A stretch of 35,478 nucleotides of DNA. Origin: Scytalidium lignicola. Taxonomy: Eukaryota; Ascomycota; Leotiomycetes. Made by a program: the position numbers and the translations under genes. Each line of letters opens with the position of its first letter. Position 1 is the stretch's first letter. The notes beneath the pieces were generated by a model that worked only from the letters and a program-made list of their open reading frames with translations, did no database searches and was not told the DNA's origin. Shown here piece by piece: positions 23,800 through 32,855 of the stretch. The stretch spans positions 1-35,478 of the forward strand of contig NCSJ02000410.1 of the NCBI GenBank assembly GCA_002812745.2, written 5' to 3'.

Positions 23800-24330
23800 G
23801 CTAGATATCAAAGATCGAAGAGGGATGGAGAAAAGCACCACTTTTGAGCGACGTTAAGAGGGTAATCTCAGGTGCAGTATCTGCCCCACGTGGAAGTTTG
23901 TCGATATCTGCTTGAAGAGGGATGCCAATGTCAAGGCACAAAATCGATGAGGTGAGACAGCCTTACATCGAGCAGTTCAGTGGAAGCAAATGTACATAAT
24001 CCGGCGTGTCCGGTTACTACTTCAACATGGAGCTGACATCAATCTGAGTGATTGTAGAGCCCTCACTCAGCTCCACGTGGGCATTCAATCACGTGCAGTG
24101 GAGACTATAGCAATGCTTGTAGAATATAGTGCATCAAGGACTTGTATTGGTATGTTGGCAAGACACCCCTGGATTGGTTGCCCGTGCATAAGCCTAATGA
24201 ATTTTTCGACCGAATCCCTTCCTTGAAAGACTTCCCGATGCAAGCCAAGAGAGTCTTCTGTGGCAAGCGTAAATCTCTCTCGCCCAATTGGGGGACATGT
24301 CGACTGCAACACGTTCCATTCTTCAGATGA
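23800..24330 (+). pseudogene. Ankyrin-repeat gene relic
   Basis: Plus-strand frames, joined over one shift near 23,921, read VEVCRYLLEEG, then NVKAQNR*GETALHRAVQ, then RVRLLLQHGADINLSD, then VETIAMLVEYSAS and finally GKTPLDW. These are the GETALHxAV and LLxxGADIN consensus elements of ankyrin repeats, about three to four units. A TGA at 23,948 interrupts one repeat. N-terminal and C-terminal parts are missing. In fungi ankyrin repeats often form the C-terminus of NLR-like proteins, but nothing here links this relic to the NLR gene on the left except proximity. Confidence 0.75.
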
Positions 24331-24414
24331 CAACTTACGAGTCTGAAAACAAGTGATTTAGATTCTTTGGAACATGTACCATCTCGTGTATATTCGCAAG
24401 AGTTAGGTTGATAC

Positions 24415-24711
24415 CTACTTCTGTAATAGATGTATGCAGAAGTATAGAGGGAGCCTCAGTGTCCAGTGGTGTATTGGGGCACGAGTACTGGAAGGTTCTA
24501 CCAGTCCATCCTGAGTCAGATAATATTCCTGATAGCAGGACACTAATGGCATTGCTGGAGGATACCCGACTGGCTTAACGGGAGGAATAGTAGCAAAGAC
24601 ATTACCAATTCTACCGGTTGATATGTTTGCAGCATTCCTTGTGGTACCAAATGGGGAGATATATTCAATTCTCAGCCCACTCCTTCTCCCAGACAAAATT
24701 CCACACACCAA
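24415..24711 (-). CDS. Unrecognised open frame (possible gene fragment)
   Basis: A 98-codon minus-strand frame without an ATG start; the first codon is a non-ATG one. The product has normal amino-acid composition, with stretches such as ISPFGTTRNAANISTGRIGN and PVKPVGYPPAMP, but I do not recognise a family. It may be an exon or a remnant of a degraded gene, or chance. Surrounding sequence to 25,370 shows nothing else. Confidence 0.22.
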   Translation of the reverse strand: MVCGILSGRRSGLRIEYISPFGTTRNAANISTGRIGNVFATIPPVKPVGYPPAMPLVSCYQEYYLTQDGLVEPSSTRAPIHHWTLRLPLYFCIHLLQK

Positions 24712-25371
24712 GATTGAACTTCACTACTTCATCTCCACGTCATCTTTTGAATCTTAGGATCGCCATTCCTAATCAGTATTGTAATCACTCTAATGACTAT
24801 TCTAAGGTACTCACACTTATTCTAATCACCATATTTCTTGTAATGGGAGTTCTTGCACTCTTTTAAATTGGTTATGTTTAAACTGTAATGTATATGGCAA
24901 TTTAGGCTACTATAGAACACTGCTTCTGCTGAGTCTATCGACCAGCTTTAAATTGCCTCTATGTATACCTCAACGCAGCTTCGAATTGAATGAAGAGTAC
25001 AATGTCATGGAAGTAAATCACGTGAAGAACAGTATGGATCTCCATTCTGCTATCTGTCTGGCGGTTTTAAAAATTACAACTATATTCTCATGCTTAGGGC
25101 GTACAGTAGATCTTTATCTTATCTTATCTTATAATTCCAAAACCTCCATAGCTAAGTTCTTTAAATGTACTCAGAATATATAATTGGGACTCATCTTACC
25201 CATGCGACTTTTCAGCAAATCCGCCACCAAGTATCGATCCCACTACTAATTCTAGACTCCGCATCGAACTAAGGATACCAAAGTATTTCCCACGGAGCCT
25301 CAAGGGAACGATATCAGTCATAATTATGTCACTCAATATCAGGATGCCACCCCGCCCAACACCTTGAAGTG
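24712..25371. other. Gene-free stretch
   Basis: Short frames on both strands lack family features or plausible splice links. A short pyrimidine/AT repeat (CTTATCTTATCTTAT near 25,117-25,131) is the only pattern seen. Confidence 0.5.
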
Positions 25372-25548
25372 ATGGAACCCGATTCTAACAGAACTGAAGA
25401 AACTAAGTTCATCCGAGAAATTATCCTTGTTCTGCTCGTGTTGACACTAGGAGAGCTAGTTGCTACCACAACTACCGCAGTATTATTAATACGATTAAGC
25501 TATGAGAGTCAGAGTACCGCCGGTATATTTCTAAAAACAGTGTGGTAA
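25372..25548 (+). CDS. Small candidate membrane peptide, 58 residues
   Basis: ATG at 25,372 opens a 58-codon frame ending in TAA. Residues 17-40 form one long hydrophobic stretch (IILVLLVLTLGELVATTTTA and onward), flanked by a charged N-terminus MEPDSNRTEETK. It would be a single-pass membrane peptide if expressed. I recognise no family, and no splice or expression evidence is visible, so it may be fortuitous or an exon of something larger. Confidence 0.25.
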   Translation: MEPDSNRTEETKFIREIILVLLVLTLGELVATTTTAVLLIRLSYESQSTAGIFLKTVW

Positions 25549-25741
25549 GGTAAGGATTTGATTCCTGATAGTTAGTTCTAGCTACCCTTACGGCGTTACA
25601 GAACACTTCACACACGTGACGGACTTTACAGATTGTACATGATCAATTGTATAACCCATTTAACACCTTTATAATTCATGTTTTCTTTTTATGTTTAAAG
25701 TTAAAATAAAATTTTATTATAATAAAATATTTTAAAATAAT

Positions 25742-26000
25742 TGTTGACTGGAAACGCAGGAATACAGAACCACTATTGTATTGATTGCTTAAGGAGTCTA
25801 CAACTACAGCAGATTCTATATATACAGAGAGTTACGGCCGTAAAACCGTTATGGTCAACAGTTACGGTCGTACAGGCACCCGTAGGGTGCCTATAGTTGC
25901 CTACAGTGGTAGCCTACCGTAAACCCTATCCGTAAGCCCTAGCATAGGCAACCGTAAGAACACTGTGAAGTGGCATCCGTAAACTCCAAATATTGCAACA
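25742..26000. mobile_element. Solo LTR, copy 1 (259 bp)
   Basis: The segment starts TGTTGACTGG and ends ATATTGCAACA, giving the 5-bp complementary termini TGTTG/CAACA usual for LTR elements. It is identical in length to the copy at 32,012-32,270 and differs at only four positions. It holds a 7-bp hairpin (GGCACCC/GGGTGCC, 25,875-25,891) and several CCGTAA motifs. Unlike copy 2, the flanks (ATAAT on the left, AAGAA on the right) do not form a target duplication, so a rearrangement probably followed insertion. No element interior adjoins it. Confidence 0.88.
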
Positions 26001-26159
26001 AAGAATATCTCCCCAATTCCCACAGTGTAACCCCAAACGCCTTGACCTCAATGCCAAAAGAAATAATCCCCCGGGATCTCACCACGCTGACCCAAACCGT
26101 AAATGTAGATGTAGAATAGGATATGCTGTGCAAAATTTTTAGCAAGTGCTGGCTTTGTG

Positions 26160-26552
26160 TTACCCTAGCGGGTGCANTTTTTTTAGAGTAAAATCTGTGA
26201 TTTCAAGTAATTTCCTGAAGTCTTTGGGTTCTGCCATAAGGCTAGAGAAGTATTTCACGCTTTCTTTTTGATTGGATGGTAGAGTGTGGTTTTTACGGCC
26301 ATTGCCGGAAGGAGGTAGAGGAGGTGCACACGGAAGTCACTTATTAACCCAAATCACAATCCATAAAACCATGCGGGCTTAATTATACTCACCCCCGTGC
26401 AAGACATGATCATGAGGCATTATGTGAAGGAGCATATCCAGAACTTGCGGGCTCGCTGAAAGCGTCAAATCGTAGCATAGGTCCTGGAAATCCTCCATCA
26501 TCTTATCATGGGTCTCTTCCAACTGACAACCGACTAGGTATCTCTGACGGAT
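26160..26552 (-). CDS. Possible two-exon gene fragment, unrecognised
   Basis: On the minus strand 26,540-26,393 reads QRYLVGCQLEETHDKMMEDF and continues to VLDMLLHIMPHDHVLHG. A GTGAGT donor follows at 26,392. If it splices to the AG ending at 26,264 (129-base intron), the frame continues into ESVKYFSSLMAEPKDFRKLL and ends at TAA 26,160-26,162; one unknown base (26,177) lies near the end. Codon use and composition look coding, but no start codon or upstream exon is found and I know no matching family. It could be a 3' fragment of a decayed gene. Confidence 0.35.
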
Positions 26553-26560
26553 TCATTCTG

Positions 26561-27089
26561 GTGTAGTGTTATGTTTTGTATAATTTGATTATATTGGTCT
26601 ATTATCGTGAATAAATATTAAGGATGGTTAGTATATAATTTGTCGTTAACACGTTAGCCTTTAACTGCTACTTGAGCAGAGGCATTTCGTATTAGACGTA
26701 GAGAGTAGGTAGAGAAGGAACTAAAATATTTGCTATTGATTTTGAAGTAGATACAAATTGGAATTAAAGCGAAGAAACAATACACACAGGAAGTTGATAG
26801 AGTTGATTAATTTGCGAAGCCCTCTCAAAGTTAGAAGAGTTAGCATCATGCATAAGTATATAATCTCGAGCTTACACTACTTTGGTATTGAGAGAGAAAT
26901 TAGGAACAAGTTGAAGAAGAAAAGATGTCTGAGAGTTAAGGACAATTTTTATAATTGGAAAGATGATAGCCTGTACCATATTTATTACATTTTTGCAGGA
27001 TCTCCCGTACGCCACGCTCATAATACCCACCACAAAGGAAACCCATTAAAAGATGCAGTGCAGTGTGTTGTGGCAATTAAAAGTGCCGC
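26561..27089. other. Gene-free stretch
   Basis: AT-rich and low in coding signal. The plus-strand frame 26,758-27,093 begins with a non-ATG codon and gives a Lys/Arg-rich product with no features, so I do not call it a gene. Confidence 0.5.
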
Positions 27090-27877
27090 TTAGATGCCTT
27101 GAAGAACATCCCCAAGTTGATACTGTTGCTCCCGAAAATAATCTTGCATCAATCCCATTGACCTCGATGGACTTGGGTGGACGATGAACGATGAGGTTTG
27201 ATACCGAACCCCGCCCGAAAATTCATCCTCTTCTTCAATCAATGCTTCTGTTTGAACTCCAGTATCCACATAACCTGTTCTTATTTTAAATAACCTCGGA
27301 TCTCCGAGGCTTCTCTGTCGTTCGTGGCGGTTCAAAAATGTCTGCCTCTCCCTCCAGGACCCGCGCCCTGTAGGCCCTGCAATTGCAAGACTCATGGGTC
27401 GTTGGAACCTTGGTTTATCCAGAACATGTTGAAGCCTATCAAATACATCTGCCGATGTAGTTGACTCGGAAAATGTATATGACTTCTTCCTCAATCCCAT
27501 GTCCCTCTCATCCCTAGGCTTCTGATTTCGAACCACTGGATCTCGACTTGATAATTTCCCAAACTTGTCGAAGGCAAAATACTCATCGTTATGCCCCAAC
27601 GATACCTGCAATGTCAAGAAGTCGCGTGTGCCGCCGTCGGGGGGGAACAGCCACTGGTTTAACCGTTCAGGCAGCTTGTTGCTGTCTAGATGTGGATGAC
27701 TATTAGCAGCCGAAATTTGTTGATTTTCCCGAAAAGGCAGATGAGCCTCTTACCTTGCTGATATTGCCCATGCTGATCCTCCCAGCACACATAATATCGG
27801 TCAAATGCTCCAAAGGCAACAACAATTATTCTCTTCACATTTTCGGGATTCCGCAATGCCGATGGTATACCTGACAT
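27090..27877 (-). CDS. Conserved fungal hypothetical protein, 2 exons
   Basis: Exons 27,877-27,754 and 27,685-27,090 join over a 68-base intron (GTAAGA donor, CTAAT branch, TCTAG acceptor) to a 239-residue product. The N-terminal part carries RIIVVAFGAFDRYYVCWED, then LPERLNQWLFPPDGGTRDF and LQVSLGHNDEYFAFDKFGKL; a basic Ser-rich linker follows; the end has GYVDTGVQTEALIEEED and MQDYFREQQYQLGDVL. I recall this layout from uncharacterised ascomycete proteins; function unknown. The frame is open upstream of the ATG back to about 27,935 (VPSVRINPHHDLPPSVG), so an additional 5' exon with the real start is likely. No inactivating lesion is visible. Confidence 0.75.
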
Positions 27878-27885
27878 GCCGACAG

Positions 27886-28526
27886 ATGGTGGTAGGTCAT
27901 GATGTGGATTGATGCGAACGCTAGGTACAGACGCTCAGTATTCACTGATATAATCAAAAAAAAATCTCTTACCTATTCATCTGTTCTATGTGTCGATTCT
28001 AATATAAAGCATCTAATAACAGGTGCAAGAGGACAAAGCACGGGTTCCATTAAAAAAAAATCACTCTAGGCTCTCTCGAAGAGACTCAATCACGGGAGGT
28101 TGCTGGGGTATTCTACCATATTGAAACACACGTATGCATAATTGGGTAATTGGTGCTCGTACGAGATCTCAGGCCATTTACAAGCCGCGGTGCAGATCTG
28201 CCGCAATTAATGTGCGATGAACTGCAGGGTGAGTTTATGTATCCCTGATATTGAAACGCGTCTGAAATCCGAGCGCAAAGATACTGTACGTAATTACTTC
28301 AAATGGGTGTCGGGTGGCATGCAAGGCAAGTCTAAGCTAATTGCGTGTGGCTATATATTCCACAAGAGATTATTTATCAGACTTTCGGATTAACCACCGT
28401 GGATCTACGCTATGTGTATCTCTTGGATTCGCCTGTGGCATTTTATTTCCAATAGGTACTAATAAACTTTGGCAGATGTAGTCGCGTGATTGATTACATT
28501 ATATTGTTTTATTATACAGAACGGCC
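27886..28526. other. Intergenic stretch between two minus-strand genes
   Basis: No convincing coding frame beyond a possible extra 5' exon of the gene on the left. It probably holds that gene's promoter and the terminator of the gene on the right. Confidence 0.5.
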
Positions 28527-29329
28527 TTATCCAGCTTCTCCGCCCTTTCGGATTTTCTTTTCCGTCCTGATCAATTCTATTTCGAGGACCATTCGATCCG
28601 GTGTAATTTTTGATTTTAATCCGTTGTCATCAAAATCNAAAATACAGTGCCCACAGCCCACCCTCCTCTTCCACCGCCACGAACCCTTCCCATCCTTCAA
28701 GCGTCAATCTGTGATCCTGCCTCGTGCAATCAAAAGGTCCAGTCACATTAGGCTGTGCATCATTTCTGACTCCGTATTTAACTTCATAAGTTTCTCGATC
28801 GGCATAGATCCAATTCATAATAGGTGCTTCGTCAGTAATGGTCGACACTAGGCCTTCGTATTGTGAGTCGGGATAAGGGAGATAGTAGCCCATAAATGGG
28901 TGTCCGAATAGCGTTTCACCCCCAAGCCCTGTATCAATATACAGCTGTTTAAGGAGTTAGTGAAGCAATTCCCAGAAGACAGCTTTATGTGGAAATCGAC
29001 TTTCTTACCTTGGAGTCCTTTAGGACAACATACCGGTGATCAATCTCGAGACTCTTCTTCGATGGCTTTAAGCATCGAACAATGAGATTACACCGTCGCG
29101 CACGATGTTCTTCCTTTCGGTCTTTCTGCTGCCCTTGTCTGATGGCTTCTGATGTCGCCAGCAGAGCCGGGCAGGTGATAAGCGCTATCATCATGGGAAA
29201 CGAAATCCCCTGGTCACCCATGATTTCAACTCCGGAGCAGAACACATGTCTTGAGAAGACAAAACTTAGAATACCTGAATAACACTCTTCCAATTTCTTT
29301 AATAAGAGGTCATGGCTCTCGTCCGTCAC
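28527..29329 (-). CDS. Conserved fungal hypothetical protein, 3 exons
   Basis: Exons 29,329-29,275, 29,229-29,009 and 28,944-28,527 are joined by a 45-base and a 64-base intron. Dropping the unknown base at 28,638 gives a 230-residue product. Features in order: SHDLLLKKLEECYS; GDQGISFPMMIALITCPAL with a hydrophobic, possibly membrane-associated helix; RARRCNLIVRC; YVVLKDSKLYIDTG; PFMGYYLPYPDS; NWIYADRETYEVKYGVRND; LTLEGWEGFVAVEE; ALYFDFDDNGLK. I recognise it as a widespread uncharacterised ascomycete family. The codon at the expected start is GTG with an in-frame TGA just upstream, so either ATG has been lost or the start lies in another exon. Otherwise it looks intact. Confidence 0.78.
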
Positions 29330-29880
29330 GTGCTCTCATGCAAATTTTGGGGCAAGGCGTCGCGAGTGAGAAATCTGAAACCAAGATGGAGATCGCACCC
29401 TCCATGGCCTCAGGTCATGTTCGTCGCTTAATCGTACGATGGGTGCTGTTTGCATGTTTGAGACATGTTTTACGCGTTTCAAAGTCGAGATAGAGCATTG
29501 TTGAAAACATCTACGTCTGTGATAGCAGTCTCGATGCAAATGTGGATGGCCGGTTTGACACTTGCGGTGTCGGAAAGTCATCCTGATATCTTCTCCTCGG
29601 GTTTCTAGATGCCCCCCGCGCGGAGAAATGGATTATCAAGACTGAGGTTGGTTATATTGTACACCTAGCAAACATTCTTCCTCTAGCTCTATTTAATCTG
29701 AACAAGATCCTACTTTGAGATACCAGAAAATCAGATCATCAACCCTCAATCAAGTATTTACAATTCTCTTAATCAAGAGCCGGTCTCTTCTTTTTATAAA
29801 ATTATTTTCACGCAACTACTTATAAAAGCCAATTTCCCCCATATTTTCCACATCATCATCACATAACCACATATTACAAA
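29330..29880. promoter_or_regulatory. Divergent promoter region
   Basis: This 551-base gap separates the starts of a minus-strand gene on the left and a plus-strand gene on the right, so it should carry both promoters. A TATA-like TATAAA at 29,795-29,800 lies 81 bases before the ATG of the right-hand gene, followed by a pyrimidine-rich leader with repeated CATCATCA. No coding frame here is credible. Confidence 0.5.
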
Positions 29881-30369
29881 ATGGCATCCAGGTTAGTCAC
29901 ATTTACCATGGCTTGTTTAAGCCCCTGTCCATTATTGACATCCACCTCAGCTCTACCTTCGCGGACACTGCTCCACGCAATGCTTACACCTCTGACAGCG
30001 AGGATGGACGTGCTAGCGGTGGCCGCAAAGCTATGGCCCCGGTACCGCTAAAAGCTGAAGGAGCTTATCCCTTGAATGATCTCCCTAGTTCAGAGGGTCT
30101 GCGCAAGCCAGCCGGTATGTCCCTAATCTTACCCTCATCAAACCTTAGGCCTTTTGCAGAAAAAAAAAAAATACAATCACATGCTAGATATATAGAGACA
30201 CTTAAAGCTAACCGTGATTTCTCATCAAGGTTCTCTTCTTAAGGGCGCCACTGACGATAATGGACAGCTTAAAACTGCTGGCCTGATGGTTGGCATCAAG
30301 TTAGATCTAGAAGCCGAGGTCCACTTAACAGCTAGAGTAAGAGGCGACATAGTCATTGGCCTATATTGA
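29881..30369 (+). CDS. Small conserved fungal protein, 104 residues, 3 exons
   Basis: ATG 29,881 opens an 11-base first exon (29,881-29,891). Exon 2 is 29,951-30,114 and exon 3 is 30,230-30,369, with introns of 59 and 115 bases showing normal GT-AG ends and a GCTAAC branch in the second. The product is hydrophilic (SDSEDGRASGGRKAMAPVP), then has LLKGATDDNGQL, and ends in a beta-like segment GLMVGIKLDLEAEVHLTARV closing with GDIVIGLY. Small fungal proteins ending in a KLDLE-EVHL-A-V-GD pattern are common and uncharacterised. All three junctions keep frame and no lesion is seen. Because the first exon is so short the gene is easily missed. Confidence 0.8.
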
Positions 30370-32006
30370 CGGTGCACAATTCTCTTGTGGGCAGCAACCC
30401 CAATTGGCTCTGTTTTGAGTTACACGAAGCTAGAAATTAGGATGTGGACATTTACTGCAGCTGATGAATTTGGATGCGTGAAATACTGGATCTACTTTGG
30501 GTTCATTTTCTTGGATACGACTGAGAAGCTAGACAAGGCTGGTCCTGTCTGATCTTCTATCGGAAGAGAATGTTCACGGAGAGCAAGTTTCAGTGGTTCC
30601 TGCAACCGATCTTAGAAAAAAAAAAATGAATTAGCATTAGAATCAATACAAATTTTCTTGTTATATTTGTGATATATCTTACTCATGTGACTATACCATC
30701 AGGCAGTTTCCTCAAGCGTGACAAGGTACAAGTAACCAACGAACAAGTAGCATTTAACAGACGACTTACTTAAATAACAAATACAGAAGCGAAGAGTAAA
30801 ACAAGACATAATTTAAAATTTTAACGAGCGGACAAAGTCCTCCCTCTTGCATAACGTATGAATTCTGAAGCTCAGAGATTGTCGATTCGGGATGGTCCTA
30901 AAATGCTTGCATAGGACGTCTGGCATAGTTCTGCGCCCAGAATCAAAACATCCCTGTTTCAGGATTGTTTGTACCTTTACAAGAACACAACCTTGGGTTC
31001 TTAAGGGTAAACAGACTGAGAAAAACGATGGTATATGGTGTGATATCTTCATAGCTGGCGGAGAGGATCCATCATGGGCAAAGTTGTTAGCAATTTAACT
31101 GAACAGTACTGAAGTCTAAAACCTAAAATATTAGTTACTATTCCCTGCCTCAGCTATTCCTCTTGGGTGAGTCACGTTCTGAATGTCTTCCTATGGAGTT
31201 GGATAATATCTCTGATGGCATTTGCCTCGTCCCCGAGGTTGCCATTTCGGCGCTAGTTAAACATCGAAAACATCAGGAAAGTGGATCTTTGCTTTGAGTG
31301 TCAAGCTAGATATCTCCGCAGGAAGCAGAGTTGCGTTGTATACTATGTCAATATTGTGGGATTGGACTAGAACTGCAACGTCAACTTGTTCCTTGTTCTT
31401 GTTGGATAGTTTGCGAGTTTCCTTGAGTAGGTGCAACTGCACTTCGATATGGGCTTTGGACACAGTTTTCTGCACTGGGTAAATTTACCTCCCATCTAGA
31501 GAATTTTCTCTGCTATAGTTAGAATAGCTAATGATGAGAAGGAATGTGCATATTAATAGGTTATAATCCCCCTACTTGCAATGGGGATAAGAAGTGCATT
31601 GTCACTACTCTAGAGCAGACTTCTGATAAAACATAAGTAAAAAATAATTTATGATCAGATGGAACTGGTGCAGTTTTACCATGACTCAATGCTCAAGCTA
31701 GGTGTTACATCAACGACTTCNTTTTTTTTAGTAAAACATAAAATTCCAAATATGTCAAGTTTTCCCTCCCCCCCTTTCACAATGCTGCTGAACCACTTTA
31801 ATATGACATTAATATCGAACTAGTGCAATTAGTAAAGAAATCTAGGATCTAGATACCTGTTTTACCAAAAGTGTATGAGATAGAATTTAATTTTTGATTT
31901 TGTTGAAGTTCGCGTCACTGTTGCCTTCTAACCTGCTGTGCTTACACATATTGGTCTCTTGGCGAGCTTATTTTTAGGCAATCAAATGCTAATTATTCCC
32001 AAATAA
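30370..32006. other. Largely gene-free stretch
   Basis: It starts with the probable 3' untranslated part of the small gene. One minus-strand frame (31,475-31,257, 73 codons, preceded by an AG at 31,476-31,477 that could be a splice acceptor) gives EVQLHLLKETRKLSNKNKEQ and has plausible composition, but has no ATG and no recognised family. A plus-strand frame at 30,892-31,098 is likewise featureless. An unknown base sits at 31,721 before a T-run. Confidence 0.45.
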
Positions 32007-32011
32007 ATTTG

Positions 32012-32270
32012 TGTTGACTGGAAACGCAGGAATACAGAACCACTATTGTATTGATTGCTTAAGGAGTCTACAACTACAACAGATTCTATATATACAGAGA
32101 GTTACGTCCGTAAAACCGTTATGGTCAACAGTTACGGTTGTACAGGCACCCGTAGGGTGCCTATGGTTGCCTACAGTGGTAGCCTACCGTAAACCCTATC
32201 CGTAAGCCCTAGCATAGGCAACCGTAAGAACACTGTGAAGTGGCATCCGTAAACTCCAAATATTGCAACA
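32012..32270. mobile_element. Solo LTR, copy 2 (259 bp) with target duplication
   Basis: TGTTGACTGG...ATATTGCAACA is flanked by the perfect 5-bp duplication ATTTG at 32,007-32,011 and 32,271-32,275, which proves insertion of an LTR element later reduced to a single LTR by recombination between its two ends. It differs from copy 1 (25,742-26,000) at four of 259 positions and has the same internal hairpin (32,145-32,161). The 5-bp duplication and TGTTG/CAACA ends are compatible with a Ty1/copia or gypsy element; the family cannot be told without the interior. Confidence 0.93.
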
Positions 32271-32275
32271 ATTTG

Positions 32276-32855
32276 CAACACTGCTTAAATTCATTCGGAT
32301 TTATTCGGATCCCTGAGGCAGAGATTTAACGGGACAGTGATTGAAGGCCAGGCAACAAGTCCAGTCATCACTTTCTTTGACTACGATAGATTGTTGAAAA
32401 GTATATCTACAGCCTTTAAATAGGATATTCTGCGGACTCCGTGCTCTCCATGATATTCCACCATCCTCATCTTGACTTTTGTAAAATTAGACTCCGTCTC
32501 CACTACATTATTGTTAAGCTTAAATTAGGACTCCTCTAAAGGACGGAAAACTGGGGTAATTAATCATCCGAATTGGTGTCAGCAATTACACTTATCATCC
32601 CTATGGACCAATCATCTGGCGTACTCTAGCTCTCAGCGGAACAATCCAAAGGCCAAGGGATTTGTCATCGGACTGTCACGAAAGTCCGAGCTACGGCTGA
32701 GGCGAGGACGAGATCGTTGCTGGAATGATGGAGGGGCCGAAACAAACTTCATAGCTTTGCTTTTTATTTGTATTTTATTTAATTGATTAGTATTCCTGAT
32801 TTTATGTTCCCATTCACTTTCAGCTTCTCAATGTTGATATCGTCCTTCTGCAAAT
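32276..32855. promoter_or_regulatory. Upstream region of the MFS gene
   Basis: No coding frame. The last 100 bases are T-rich (32,758-32,785) and the ATG at 32,856 follows a CAAAT context, typical of fungal starts. No defined TATA box or factor site can be called with confidence. The solo LTR lies about 585 bases upstream and could influence expression. Confidence 0.4.

Noticed and set aside
25742..32270. One full-length LTR retrotransposon bounded by the two 259-bp LTRs
   Set aside because: The outer flanks (ATAAT and ATTTG) do not match, the interior holds ordinary spliced fungal genes and no gag-pol, and copy 2 alone has its own target duplication.
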